Assembly: GCA_013178225.1 (NCBI GenBank)
Contig: JABLXE010000005.1
Coordinates: 1 to 64,000 of the forward strand
Reading direction: 5' to 3'
Length of the DNA: 64,000 bases
From: Methanotrichaceae archaeon
Lineage (GTDB): Archaea > Halobacteriota > Methanosarcinia > Methanotrichales > Methanotrichaceae
The position numbers were made by a program, and so were the translations under genes. Below, piece by piece: positions 1 through 7,248 of the stretch (positions are counted from its first letter, which is position 1; the number at the start of each line of letters is the position of its first letter). The notes beneath the pieces are model-generated. The model saw only the letters and a list, made by a program, of their open reading frames with translations, was not told the origin of the DNA and made no database searches.

Positions 1-175
1 TGTGGTTTATTATTTCGTCGTAGATCGGTTTGATTGGATTACGGAGAACGGTTTTTAACCACAAAGAGCACAAAGATCACAAAGGACCCGCAAAGGGTAA
101 TCAGGATCTCGATAACCCGACAAAACCCTGGTGCGGGTTTTGTGCCCTTTGTGAGCTTTGTGGTTAATTTTTGCG
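1..175. repeat. CACAAAG inverted-repeat element, copy A (cut by window edge)
   Basis: The left arm (about 57-98) is built of CACAAAG words. A spacer follows (ATCAGGATCTCGATAACC), then a right arm ending CTTTGTGAGCTTTGTGGTT, roughly the reverse complement of the left arm. The whole can fold as one long imperfect hairpin. Near-identical copies occur at 745-1262 and 2676-2795, and a GxxExxY gene lies between copies A and B. No coding function is supported. Confidence 0.85.
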
Positions 176-233
176 CGTAGACGAGATAATTTAGCTACTA
201 ACTTCGAATATTAATAATAGTATATGAAATGCG

Positions 234-680
234 TCATCCATTGACGAGTCTTCTCACCCCATCTCTCAGCACCCTGACGTTGAAATTTATGAGCAACCCA
301 AGCCACCTATTTCTCAATTTCAGGTAGGTCAGAATCTGCGCCTCGTGGACGGGAACAATTTCCTCCACCGCCTTCAATTCCACGATCACCAGATCCTCCA
401 CCAGGATATCAATCCGGTAGCCGCAATCCAGATTCAGGCCCTTGTAGCTCAACGGCAGTGGCACCTGGCGTTGGAAATTGATCCCTCTCAGACCCAGCTC
501 ACAGCAGAGGCACTCCTCATAGACCGATTCGAAAAGCCCAGGGCCGAGGTGGCGGTGAACCTCGATGGCTGCGCCAATGATCTCTCGGGAGAGCGCATCC
601 GCCTTCAGCCTCTCGGGAGATGACTGCAATTCCTGCACCTTATCGGTCAATCTCTTATCGCCATCTGATATTGGGATCAT
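234..680 (-). CDS. GxxExxY family protein
   Basis: This 148-residue protein carries the family signature around residues 50-56 (G-L-F-E-S-V-Y in GPGLFESVYEECL). Downstream, YRIDILV followed by VIVELKAV gives a D...E-x-K pattern typical of the PD-(D/E)xK nuclease-like fold to which the family has been related. The cellular role of the family is unknown, and no signal peptide or membrane segment is seen. The N-terminal 30 residues are charged and variable, so translation could start at a later codon. The gene is a single unit flanked on both sides by CACAAAG inverted repeats, the only gene inside that repeat block, which suggests that gene and repeats may have travelled together. The family assignment is secure; nuclease activity is inference. 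Confidence 0.85.
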   Translation of the reverse strand: MIPISDGDKRLTDKVQELQSSPERLKADALSREIIGAAIEVHRHLGPGLFESVYEECLCCELGLRGINFQRQVPLPLSYKGLNLDCGYRIDILVEDLVIVELKAVEEIVPVHEAQILTYLKLRNRWLGLLINFNVRVLRDGVRRLVNG

Positions 681-744
681 TATGAGCTTAATGGTTGCGC
701 TTTTACGCTGTAAACAGGATTGATCGAACTTGGTTTAACGGATA

Positions 745-1262
745 TTAACAACAAAGAGCACAAAGATCACAAAGGACCCGCAAAGGTTAATCAGGATCTC
801 GATAACCCGACAAAACCTTGGTGAGGGCTTTGTGCCCTTTTGAGCTTTGTAGTTTATTATTTCGTCGTAGATCGATTTGATTGGATTACGGAGAACGGTT
901 TTTAACCACAAAGAGCACGAAGATCACAAAGGACCCGCAAAGGGTAATCAAGATCTCGATAACCCGACAAAACATTGGTGAGGGCTTTGTGCTCTTTGTG
1001 AGCTTTGTGATTTATTATTTCGTCGTAGATCGGTTTGATTGGATTACGGAGAACGGTTTTTAACCACAAAGAGCACAAAGATCACAAAGGACCCGCAAAG
1101 GGTAATCAAGATCTCGATAACCCGACAAAACATTGGTGAGGGCTTTGTGCTCTTTGTGAGCTTTGTGGTTTATTATTTCGTCGTAGATCGGTTTGATTGG
1201 ATTACGGAGAACGGTTTTTAACCACAAAGAGCACAAAGATCACAAAGGACCCGCAAAGGTTG
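745..1262. repeat. Tandem CACAAAG inverted repeats, copies B-E, 158-bp period
   Basis: The word CGTCGTAG recurs at about 863, 1021 and 1179, an exact 158-bp period. Each unit is a CACAAAG-type inverted repeat of about 118 bp plus a linker of about 40 bp (TATTATTTCGTCGTAG...GAACGGTTT). Copy E has only the left arm and stops at about 1260. Two 60-codon frames inside the tandem copies are products of the repeat and are not called as genes. Confidence 0.9.
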
Positions 1263-1317
1263 CTTTTCCTTCATGAAGATGCGAATTAGAGTGAATTTGC
1301 GGGCTTGGCTGGAACCA

Positions 1318-1346
1318 AACCACAGAGGCGCAGAGGCACAGAGAGG
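1318..1346. repeat. CACAGAG-word repeat fragment
   Basis: AACCACAGAGGCGCAGAGGCACAGAG is a sister sequence of the CACAAAG repeat, with GAG in place of AAG. A hairpin made of both arms of this variant is present at 4031-4107. Confidence 0.6.
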
Positions 1347-1425
1347 TCCTGGATATTATTTCGAGAAATGGCTCTATGCTAAATTGTGTGTAAAAAGCAA
1401 AAGTTGGATATTACTGTCGTATCGG

Positions 1426-1710
1426 CTATGAGCAGAATCTTTTAAGCATCTCTACTTCAGCGGTAACATCTTCTTTGGAAAGAGACCTGATTGGAACCCC
1501 TGCTATCTGAAGCTCCCTTTGAAGCTCAATTCTTGAAAGCCCCAGGAGTTCAGCAGCCTTGGAGAGGCTGATCTTGCAGTCGATATAGGCTATTAGCACC
1601 AGCGAGCGAAATATCTCAGGCCTCTGATGCTCTATGTCTCCAAGAATTTTTTCCAGGGCATCGGGTTTGATCTCCCCCAGCTTCTGGAGCCCTTGAATCA
1701 TCCATTCCAT
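1426..1710 (-). CDS. UPF0175 family antitoxin-like protein (orphan)
   Basis: This 94-residue protein contains the helix-turn-helix-like core LSKAAELLGLSRIELQRELQ (about residues 49-68) followed by GVPIRSLSKEDV, matching UPF0175 proteins that act as antitoxins for PIN-domain toxins. A second UPF0175 protein at 5801-6115 is paired with a PIN toxin in this window. Here no intact PIN gene is adjacent: the 1711-2077 interval holds only a short, interrupted reading frame. It is therefore probably an orphan or the survivor of a decayed pair. In intact modules, antitoxin and toxin form an autoregulated complex; that role is inferred from the family. Confidence 0.75.
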   Translation of the reverse strand: MEWMIQGLQKLGEIKPDALEKILGDIEHQRPEIFRSLVLIAYIDCKISLSKAAELLGLSRIELQRELQIAGVPIRSLSKEDVTAEVEMLKRFCS

Positions 1711-2077
1711 AATATTAGAAATACGGTATTCCTCTATTTAAGGAGAACGAAGAGACGAATTTAAACTTCCCTTCACTAAATGTCCCAAATGATCAAATCC
1801 TCGACCCTCTTGAGCGACCGGTCGATCAACCTCGAAATGGTGAACAATCCCAAATCGCCAGAAGAATCATTAGTGAGCTATAGCCGATCATCTTCCTAGG
1901 CCCTGGCAGCCAGAACTGCATCTTGGAAGCGTATGGAATGTCTTGCCGCCATCTTTCGTGAGAATTTGTCCATCTTCTCGTCCAGATCTCGGAACTCGTT
2001 CTCTATTTTCATTTATTGACTGCACCTCAAGAGGAAAAGCATCTTTGTCTCTGAAACGGGCCTGCCGGATGATTCTC
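1711..2077. other. Intergenic stretch with possible decayed gene
   Basis: No convincing gene is seen. On the minus strand a 38-codon frame (start near 2012, stop near 1896) is followed by stops in every frame. This may be debris of a partner for one of the flanking antitoxin-like genes, but there is too little sequence to identify it. Confidence 0.5.
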
Positions 2078-2410
2078 TCAGTCTCTATAGGCTCGATCTC
2101 TCATCTCCCTGATGATTTCTGTGGAATCGGCATTCTCAGAGACATGTTCACCGATTTCAGCGATTACGTCATCCAAAGAAACCTTCTCTCTTCTTCGCAG
2201 CTCCGGAAATGAGGGCAGCCTGGCCGTCAAGCCTAGACCTTCTCCATCCTTTCCGTCACATAGCACGTCCAGACAACCCTGTATGGCATCCTTGATATTT
2301 TCCAGGGCCTCTTCAACGGTTCTTCCCTGTGAGACGCAACCTGGCAGAGAAGGACATTCTACGACGAGCCACCCATCTTCACCATTGCTGATAACGACCT
2401 TAAATCGCAT
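2078..2410 (-). CDS. HicB-like antitoxin family protein
   Basis: This 110-residue protein has the HicB N-terminal fold: a beta strand (residues 1-8, FKVVIS), then a strand and turn with the diagnostic run VECPSLPGCVSQGRTVEEALENI (about 17-39), then a helix AIQGCLDVL. In canonical modules HicB neutralises the mRNA-cleaving toxin HicA. No HicA-like double-stranded-RNA-binding fold of 60-80 residues is seen next to it, so it is probably solitary, like the many orphan HicB proteins of archaea. Start ATG at 2410. The C-terminal 40 residues are charged and do not look like a ribbon-helix-helix domain. Confidence 0.8.
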   Translation of the reverse strand: MRFKVVISNGEDGWLVVECPSLPGCVSQGRTVEEALENIKDAIQGCLDVLCDGKDGEGLGLTARLPSFPELRRREKVSLDDVIAEIGEHVSENADSTEIIREMRDRAYRD

Positions 2411-2472
2411 ACGACTCCATTGTTAGCAGGATTTAAAATGCTAAATGTCTTTCTCGCCAAGGACAAAACATC

Positions 2473-2613
2473 TCAAAGATGATCCATCTGACGAGAGCGG
2501 AAAAGGCTAGTGTGGATCACGCTGTAGTCCAGGCCGCGTCGCTCGCATTCGCGGATCACCGGAGCCATCTTGATGATCTCCGGCCGGGTCCCGAGGATGA
2601 TTGCAATGGTCAT
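2473..2613 (-). pseudogene. wecB 5' fragment (UDP-GlcNAc 2-epimerase), copy 1
   Basis: The first 35 codons from ATG 2613 read [20 protein letters not shown] followed by [15 protein letters not shown]. This is the start of a non-hydrolysing UDP-N-acetylglucosamine 2-epimerase (GTRPEIIK motif). Homology ends abruptly at about 2508 where GQHYS would be expected, and the frame closes 11 codons later. A second, longer and differently damaged copy lies at 4850-5099. It is a remnant of a surface-polysaccharide gene, not functional. Confidence 0.8.
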
Positions 2614-2675
2614 GGGTAGATCGTCGCCTTTTGGATGCTTGATAATCTGGATGATTTGATTCCCGTATAACGGAA

Positions 2676-2795
2676 TTTAACCACAAAGGGCACAAAGATC
2701 ACAAAGGACTCGCAAAGGTTAATCAGTTCTTGAAGGCCCAACAGACCTTGGTGCGGGCTTTGTGCTCTTTGTGTGCTTTGTGGTTTATTATTTTG
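2676..2795. repeat. CACAAAG inverted-repeat element, copy F
   Basis: The element opens TTAACCACAAAGGGCACAAAG and closes GGGCTTTGTGCTCTTTGTGTG, the same arms as copies A-E but with a different spacer (TTCTTGAAGGCCCAACAG). It sits directly upstream of the wecB fragment. Confidence 0.85.
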
Positions 2796-2856
2796 GCTAA
2801 AAATTGTATCAAATAAACTGCATATTTCAAATATTAATAATATTATATGGAGAGCA

Positions 2857-3048
2857 TCAATCGCCTCGTTTCTTTAAAATCTTGCGCTGAAGCTCGACAG
2901 AAGAACACTGTTCTCCTAGATCCTTAAGGGCCCCTTCCCAGTCGAAGGCGGGAATTTTACATCTCCTTTTGCCCTCGGTCAGTCTCTCCTTTGACCTTAA
3001 ACTTTCCGATTTGGATGTTTCCGCCATGAAAGAGCTGCATCTCCTCAC
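2857..3048 (-). CDS. Small hypothetical protein, possible antitoxin
   Basis: A 63-residue frame with a charged N-terminus and the ending W-E-G-A-L-K-D-L...SSVELQRKILKKR. Short proteins with a similar SVELQ-type tail occur beside PIN toxins in methanogens, which is the only hint of function. The first residues overlap the edge of a GC-rich hairpin repeat at 3032-3120, so a later ATG (MAETSK, about 3027) may be the true start. No partner toxin is adjacent. Confidence 0.35.
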   Translation of the reverse strand: MRRCSSFMAETSKSESLRSKERLTEGKRRCKIPAFDWEGALKDLGEQCSSVELQRKILKKRGD

Positions 3049-3120
3049 TTAAGGACTGTCCCTACAGCCTCCGCACGCGAAAACCGGGCAACGCGCGCGG
3101 CAGCCCCTAAAAGAAAGCAC
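3032..3120. repeat. GC-rich hairpin repeat, copy 1
   Basis: The copy contains CTGCATCTCCTCACTT, AAGGACTGTCCCT, CCGCACGCGAAAACCGGGCA and ACGCGCGCGGCAGCCCC, and ends in AAAAGAAAGCAC. It lacks the middle CCGTGGCCA segment present in the copy at 6227-6353. The CCGCACGCG / CGCGCGCGG arms can pair as a hairpin. Confidence 0.8.
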
Positions 3121-3148
3121 AATTCCATTCAAACGCTCTCGCTGTCGT

Positions 3149-3391
3149 TCAGCATGCTGCAGCCTTTTCTGCAAACCTCTTGGCCGCAATTATGGTCAGA
3201 CCGGTGAGCTCGCCCTCTTTATCGTAGTTTCTGATGATCCCAGCTTCATCCTCCTCGTGTTCTATGGCATTGGGGGGATAGACAAAGCTGATATAAAGCA
3301 CATCAGCCTCTTCATCATAGTCAATCCAGACCTTCTTCTTGGAGGATCTGACCACGTGAGGAATAATCTTCATTATCTCTGCTTCGTCCAT
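3149..3391 (-). CDS. DUF2283 family protein
   Basis: An 80-residue protein with the DUF2283 core: VWIDYDEEADVLYISF at about residues 21-36 and a GII...DKEGELTGLTII strand pair later. Small DUF2283 proteins commonly sit next to a PBECR/RelE-like nuclease gene. The upstream gene (3373-3705) is of that kind and overlaps this one by 19 bp, so the two are co-translated and probably act as one module. By analogy this would be the antitoxin half; that is inference. Confidence 0.75.
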   Translation of the reverse strand: MDEAEIMKIIPHVVRSSKKKVWIDYDEEADVLYISFVYPPNAIEHEEDEAGIIRNYDKEGELTGLTIIAAKRFAEKAAAC

Positions 3392-3705
3392 ATTATTTCT
3401 CGGGTCATGAGCCTTCTGACCTTAGATGTTTTATATGCGGTGATAATAAATCCATCGTTCGGATTCAGTTCCTTATAGGCAACCATGAGATACTTTGGTC
3501 CCAGATGAGTGCGAGGAAAAAACCTGATACATCGCATCTCATCAGCAACTCCTTTTATAATGGCATCTGGATCTTCGATTGTCTTGATAAGCTCCAGAAT
3601 ATTCCCATTCATGTCTGTATGGGATGTTACAATATGCAACCATCGTTCTTCTGTCAATCGGATAGGCACTTGATTCTTAGACTTCGCTGTACATCTATTC
3701 TCCAT
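3373..3705 (-). CDS. PBECR-like / RelE-fold nuclease-like protein (putative toxin)
   Basis: This 110-residue protein carries the pattern I-R-L-T-E-E-R-W-x-H-I at residues 15-25, a TIEDPDAI block at about 42-49, and a closing strand series KYLMVAYKELNPNDGFIITAY (about 70-90). This resembles the phage-derived Barnase-EndoU-ColicinE5-RelE-like (PBECR) group. His25 and the late Tyr/Lys residues are candidate catalytic residues. It precedes and overlaps the DUF2283 gene, a recurrent pairing in archaea and bacteria. The toxin role is inferred from family and pairing, not shown. Confidence 0.6.
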   Translation of the reverse strand: MENRCTAKSKNQVPIRLTEERWLHIVTSHTDMNGNILELIKTIEDPDAIIKGVADEMRCIRFFPRTHLGPKYLMVAYKELNPNDGFIITAYKTSKVRRLMTREIIWTKQR

Positions 3706-3768
3706 GATTCGTTCCTATGGACAGAAGATAGTCGTTTAGAAAGAATGACATGGCCGTTACCTGTGCAT

Positions 3769-3862
3769 GTTCCCCGTGGCCACAGGGTCAGGGGGGCCGT
3801 CCGGCCCAGGAAAGACTCCCTCACAGACCCCCGCGCAAAAAACGGGCAGCGCGCGATAGTTC
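3769..3862. repeat. GC-rich hairpin repeat, copy 2 (degenerate)
   Basis: Shares TTCCCCGTGGCCACAGGGTCAG, the GGCCGTCCGGCC palindrome, GACTCCCTCACAGACCCCCGCGC and AACGGGCAGCGCGCG with copies 1, 3, 4 and 5. The terminal AAAAGAAAGCAC is missing. Confidence 0.7.
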
Positions 3863-4030
3863 CTGAAGATTTTGCACCTTTATTAAAGTCTGCAGTTTGC
3901 GGTTAATTCTCAAAATAATCAAATAGTAAAACCATGGGATGGAATCGCAAATCCCAAATGGTCAGCCGATCAACACAAAGAATTCTTGGCTCTTCGCTAC
4001 TTGCTATGGGTGAACTTGAATCAAATTATT

Positions 4031-4107
4031 CTCTCTGGTCTCTGCGCCTCTGTGGTGAACTGCTATGCTCTAATCGAACCACAGAGACGCGGGAGGCAAG
4101 AGAGGCA
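4031..4107. repeat. CACAGAG-type hairpin repeat
   Basis: Left arm CTCTCTGGTCTCTGCGCCTCTGTGG and right arm CCACAGAGACGCGGGAGGCAAGAGAG are imperfect reverse complements separated by about 20 bp. This is the GAG-variant counterpart of the CACAAAG elements. Confidence 0.75.
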
Positions 4108-4162
4108 ATAATTTCTTCCTGACCTCTCCCACACAATTCAGCGAAGAGCCTTTTATTGTCTT

Positions 4163-4819
4163 TTAGATTATTCCTTTGGCCCTGAGAGCAGCTTTTACCT
4201 CGGCCATATCGCTCTTTAATTCGGAGATATCCTTTTCAGTTACCCGGTCAAGCTTCCGGTTCACGTCTCTAACCTCGTCTAAAAGCTCGTCTTGCTTGCC
4301 CAGCATCTGATCCATCTTGCCGCCAAGGTTCTCATTCATCCGGTCTATCTTGCTGCCAAGGTTTTCATTAATCTGGTCTATCTTGCCGCTCAGGTTCTCA
4401 TTCATCCGGTCTATCTTGCCGCTCAGGTTCTCATTCATCCCGTCTATCTTGCCGCCAAGGTTCTCATTCATCTTATTGACCGCAGAGATGAGCTCTTTTA
4501 GATGTTCTGCCGCAGTGTCCAGCCTGGTGTCGGTCTCGCCCTTTGCCACCAGCTTGCCGAACTGGTCGAACTCACCGCTTGCAGAAGAGTAATTCTTTTC
4601 AATCGAAGAGACGTAGATCAGGGCATTTTTAATGTCTATTGCGCTCTCGAACCATTTGAGCTTTTCATCCTCGCCCTCGGCTACTATCTTCACCCGGCCA
4701 TCCTTCAAATTCACAATCATGCCCTTCAGGCCCAGAGCAATGGCCATGTCGATTACCCTGGCCCGATAGCCGACCTCCTGAACTCTGCCGGATACAAATG
4801 CCGTGAGCCTTATCATCAT
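4163..4819 (-). CDS. Acylphosphatase-domain protein with 11-residue coiled-coil repeats (copy 1)
   Basis: Residues 3-90 form an acylphosphatase domain. The SGRVQEVGYR loop supplies the phosphate-binding Arg19, and GLKGMIVNLKDGRVKIVAEG contains the catalytic Asn37, so the active site looks intact. Free acylphosphatases end near residue 90. Here about 110 residues follow, including five consecutive 11-residue units of the type MNENLGGKIDR (about residues 118-172) and a charged C-terminal helix, which predicts a hendecad-like coiled coil and oligomerisation. No signal peptide is seen, so it is probably cytoplasmic. A paralogue lies at 6397-7134 and a distant one at 8727-9335. Just upstream is a wecB fragment, and a 30-bp stretch (GATAGGACCAAATACAAAG...) is shared with the upstream region of the second copy. 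Substrate and partner are unknown. Confidence 0.8.
   Translation of the reverse strand: MMIRLTAFVSGRVQEVGYRARVIDMAIALGLKGMIVNLKDGRVKIVAEGEDEKLKWFESAIDIKNALIYVSSIEKNYSSASGEFDQFGKLVAKGETDTRLDTAAEHLKELISAVNKMNENLGGKIDGMNENLSGKIDRMNENLSGKIDQINENLGSKIDRMNENLGGKMDQMLGKQDELLDEVRDVNRKLDRVTEKDISELKSDMAEVKAALRAKGII
4305..4470. repeat. 33-bp tandem repeats inside the acylphosphatase-coiled-coil gene
   Basis: Five imperfect copies of a 33-bp unit (plus strand TTCTCATTCATCCGGTCTATCTTGCCG...) encode the 11-residue coiled-coil units. Such coding repeats are prone to copy-number change. Confidence 0.8.
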
Positions 4820-4849
4820 CTACATTTCCACGCTCTTTGTATTTGGTCC

Positions 4850-5099
4850 TATCTGCGAGCGCTTTTTCCAGGCCCGTATTGCCCGGTCTGCTGGCAGTGA
4901 TGCGCCGATCCCACATTCAGGTTGCGCTGCGGCGGCAAGAGTTCCAGCGGCTCGAAGAATATCCGGTCCATCTAGAAGGAGTAGTGCTGGCCGGTGTGAA
5001 TCACGCTGTAGTCCCAGGCCCCTTTTCTCGCACTCCCGATCACCGGAGCCCATCTTGATAATCTACCGGCCGGGTCCCGAGGATGATGGCAATGGTCAT
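4850..5099 (-). pseudogene. wecB 5' fragment, copy 2, frameshifted and interrupted
   Basis: From ATG 5099 the frame reads [11 protein letters not shown], then single-base insertions shift it (CCGGTAGATTATC where copy 1 has CCGGAGATCATC). After re-phasing it reads WDYSVIHTGQHYSF, a TAG stop, then MDRIFFEPLELL...NLNVGSAHHCQQTGQ and GLEKALADR. This is the first third of a UDP-GlcNAc 2-epimerase, including the GQHYS substrate motif. It runs straight into the leader of the acylphosphatase gene at 4819, so a recombination joined the two. Confidence 0.8.
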
Positions 5100-5178
5100 G
5101 GATAGTTGTTGCCCTTTGGATTAATGAATAGAATTTATTGGACGCCTGCATAACGAAATTTAACCGCAAAGAGCACGA

Positions 5179-5252
5179 ACGGCCGACGGCCGGAAGTACT
5201 CCTCCCTCACACCTCTCTCGCGCGAAAACCGGGAAGCGCACGCGGCAATCCA
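5179..5252. repeat. GC-rich hairpin repeat, copy 3
   Basis: ACGGCCGACGGCCGGAAGTACTCC, then CTCGCGCGAAAACCGGGAAGCGCACGCGGCAATCC. The preceding bases 5158-5178 (TTTAACCGCAAAGAGCACGA) match the left arm of a CACAAAG element, so two repeat families are fused here. Confidence 0.75.
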
Positions 5253-5291
5253 GCAATAAGCGTGAAAGCTTCTTGATTCTTTTATTCTGCA

Positions 5292-5804
5292 TCAAATACC
5301 ATCTTTCAGATATCTTGCTAATATTTTGTCCTTATTTTTTATGCAGGTGTTATCCTTGGCCTCAATCTCTCTGATAAACGAAATCATCTCGCTGTATCCC
5401 AAGACCTGCTTTATGGCCAGCAGCGTTAGGAGATCCTTCATATCCAGAACAGCAATACCGTTCCTTTCCGCAAATCGAATTACCTTCCGGTCATTGGTCA
5501 AAAAGGTAGCTTTCTTTTCCCGACAAATGCTCAAACCCTCTGCCTCGCCATAATGCACACTGCGGTCCGTTGAAATATCGTGAAACGCTTTGAGATCATC
5601 GCTGTCCATTGTGATAACTGAAAGGTGATCGAAGATCCTATCAGGAAAGGAATAACCGGCGTTTTTAGCCCTCATGAGCTCCACGTAAATTGAGTTGGTT
5701 ATACAGAAGTTCGCACCCGGAAGAGCTTTGCTCAAAATATCGATGCGATTGACCTTGGCAAGTGTGCTTGCCACATCGCAATCGATAATTATCATCAGCG
5801 TCAT
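5292..5804 (-). CDS. PIN-domain ribonuclease toxin (VapC-like)
   Basis: This 170-residue protein has the PIN acidic residues in order: Asp8 (IIIDCD), Glu42 (YVELMR), Glu87/Glu89 (GEAEGLSI) and Asp105 (LTNDRK). These coordinate the divalent metal used for RNA cleavage. It follows the UPF0175 antitoxin gene with a 4-bp ATGA overlap (5801-5804), the usual layout of an antitoxin-first toxin-antitoxin operon. It is longer than classical VapC (about 130 residues), with a C-terminal helical tail after residue 130. The target RNA is not predictable. Confidence in the PIN assignment is high. Confidence 0.88.
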   Translation of the reverse strand: MTLMIIIDCDVASTLAKVNRIDILSKALPGANFCITNSIYVELMRAKNAGYSFPDRIFDHLSVITMDSDDLKAFHDISTDRSVHYGEAEGLSICREKKATFLTNDRKVIRFAERNGIAVLDMKDLLTLLAIKQVLGYSEMISFIREIEAKDNTCIKNKDKILARYLKDGI

Positions 5805-6115
5805 ATGAGGCCTAATCTGGACAGCCGCGCCAGGCTCTCCTCATCGGTCCCGCCTACCTCGATTTTTATAGACCTGGAGGCCAGCAAGTCCTTGAACTCC
5901 TCCATGCAAAGCCCGGCGATTTCAGCAGCCTTCCACAGGCTGACCTTCTCATTCTTGTAAAGATCTATGGCTATCTCGATTCGGAGGCCCGGCCTCATCG
6001 ATAATAGAGCTCTTAAGGCATCCGTTATTAGCTCCTCTCGGGAATTATAAATTTCAGCTCGCACCAGAGCATCAATTTCATCGTTCGCAGATGCCATTAT
6101 CAGGAACAACTCCAT
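5801..6115 (-). CDS. UPF0175 family antitoxin
   Basis: This 104-residue protein has an N-terminal segment resembling a ribbon-helix-helix (EIDALVRAEIYNSREELITDALRALL, about residues 13-38) and the UPF0175 core EKVSLWKAAEIAGLCMEEF (about 55-73). It is the antitoxin partner of the overlapping PIN toxin and probably represses its own promoter. The start could be ATG 6115 or the in-frame ATG at residue 7 (MASAND). It is related to the orphan UPF0175 protein at 1426-1710 but not a recent duplicate. Confidence 0.85.
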   Translation of the reverse strand: MELFLIMASANDEIDALVRAEIYNSREELITDALRALLSMRPGLRIEIAIDLYKNEKVSLWKAAEIAGLCMEEFKDLLASRSIKIEVGGTDEESLARLSRLGLI

Positions 6116-6226
6116 GCACGAATTCTGAGACGTTCAGGTGAGACAAAACTCACTTCAGCCTATATGATCGATTTAATCATTTATAAGGTTGAGGCATCGA
6201 TCAAGGGATTTCATCCATGGCATGAG

Positions 6227-6353
6227 CGACATCTCCTCACTGGTGTCCCCCGTGGCCACTGGGTCAGGGGAGCCGACGGCCGGAAGGACTGTCCCTAAGC
6301 CTCCGCGCGCGAAAACCGGGAAGCGCGCGCGGCAGTCCCCTAAAAGAAAGCAC
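6227..6353. repeat. GC-rich hairpin repeat, copy 4 (most complete)
   Basis: Full-length form: ACATCTCCTCACTGGTGTCC, CCGTGGCCACTGGGTCAGGGG, AGCCGACGGCCGGAAGGACTG, then CCGCGCGCG-AAAACCGGGAA-GCGCGCGCGG, then CAGTCCCCTAAAAGAAAGCAC. The GC arms form a near-perfect hairpin with an 11-12 nt loop. It serves as reference for the other four copies. Confidence 0.85.
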
Positions 6354-6396
6354 GAAAACCAAGCCAGAAATTTCGATGTATCCTCAGTTACGCCGC

Positions 6397-7134
6397 TTAG
6401 ATTATTCCTTTCGCCTTCAGAGCTGATTTTACTTCGGCCATATCGCTCTTCAGCTCCACAATATCCTTTTCCTGCACCCGGCCGAGCTTGCGGTTCGCAT
6501 CCCTGGCCTCATCAAGGAGATCATCCTGTTTGCCGAGCATCTGGTCCATCTTGCCGCCAAGATTATCGTTCATGCTCCGGACTTCATCGAGAAGCGAATC
6601 CTGCTTGGTTAGCATCTGGTCCTGTTTGCCAAGCATCTGGTCCTGTTTGCCGAGCATCTGGTCCATCTTGCCGCCAAGATTATCGTTCATGCTCCGGACT
6701 TCATCGAGAAGCGAATCCTGCTTGGATAGCATCAGGTCCTGCTTGCCGAGCATCTGGTCCATCTTGCCGCCGAGGTTATCGTTCATGTTGTTGACCGCAA
6801 AAACAAGCTCCTTCAGATAGACTGCTGCCGTGTCAAGTCTGGTATCGGTCTCGCCTTTCCCCACCAACTTCCCGAATTTCTCGAACTCGCCGCCGGCAGG
6901 AGAGTAACCTTTCTCGATGGATGAAACAACAATCAGGGAATTTTTGATATCAATTGCACTCTCGAACCACTTGATCTTCTCTTCTTCGCCCTCGGCAATG
7001 ATCTTCACCCGGCCGTCCTTCAGGTTCTCGACCATGCCTTTGAGTCCAAAAGCAATGGCTATATCCATTACTCTGCCCCGATAGCCGACCTCCTGGACTT
7101 TGCCGGAGACAATTGCCGTGAGCTTCATCGTCAT
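6397..7134 (-). CDS. Acylphosphatase-domain protein with heptad-repeat coiled coil (copy 2)
   Basis: Aligning with the paralogue at 4163-4819 places the start at ATG 7134 (MTMKLTAIVSG), giving 245 residues; an upstream ATG at 7170 is possible. Arg19 (VQEVGYR) and Asn37 (GLKGMVENLKDG) of the acylphosphatase active site are kept. After residue about 95 come repeats of QMLGKQD-like heptads embedded in a 39-residue period (SLLDEVRSMNDNLGGKMD...), so the coiled coil differs from copy 1 in repeat type although the head is about 75 percent alike. The C-terminal helix ELKSDMAEVKSALKAKGII is shared. This suggests the head and tail are conserved while the rod expands and contracts. Function is unknown. 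Confidence 0.8.
   Translation of the reverse strand: MTMKLTAIVSGKVQEVGYRGRVMDIAIAFGLKGMVENLKDGRVKIIAEGEEEKIKWFESAIDIKNSLIVVSSIEKGYSPAGGEFEKFGKLVGKGETDTRLDTAAVYLKELVFAVNNMNDNLGGKMDQMLGKQDLMLSKQDSLLDEVRSMNDNLGGKMDQMLGKQDQMLGKQDQMLTKQDSLLDEVRSMNDNLGGKMDQMLGKQDDLLDEARDANRKLGRVQEKDIVELKSDMAEVKSALKAKGII
6540..6785. repeat. 117-bp and 21-bp coding repeats
   Basis: The plus-strand word CCATCTTGCCGCCAAG recurs at 6546 and 6663 (117 bp apart). Within each unit a 21-bp GCATCTGGTCCTGTTTGCC unit is repeated. It encodes the heptad rod of the overlapping acylphosphatase-domain gene. Confidence 0.8.
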
Positions 7135-7248
7135 TATAATTCCATGCTCTTTGTATTTGGCCCTATCCATGGCCGGAATCTGAAAACCATATTTTCCGCC
7201 ATCATTTGCCAGGAAAAACGCGAACGTCGAATCTCTCGATCCCTAATC

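Larger units (their letters stand above)
3706..4162. other. Intergenic repeat debris
   Basis: No gene is supported. The stretch holds a copy of the GC-rich hairpin repeat (3769-3862) and a CACAGAG-type hairpin (4031-4107). The rest is unassigned. Confidence 0.6.

Noticed and set aside
881-1221. Two near-identical 60-codon frames in tandem
   Set aside because: They lie wholly inside the 158-bp repeat units and overlap one another; the protein is a translation of the repeat arms.
6189-6794. 201-codon plus-strand frame with CRASGPSC-type repeats
   Set aside because: First part is the GC-rich repeat, the rest is antisense to the coiled-coil rod of the acylphosphatase-domain gene.
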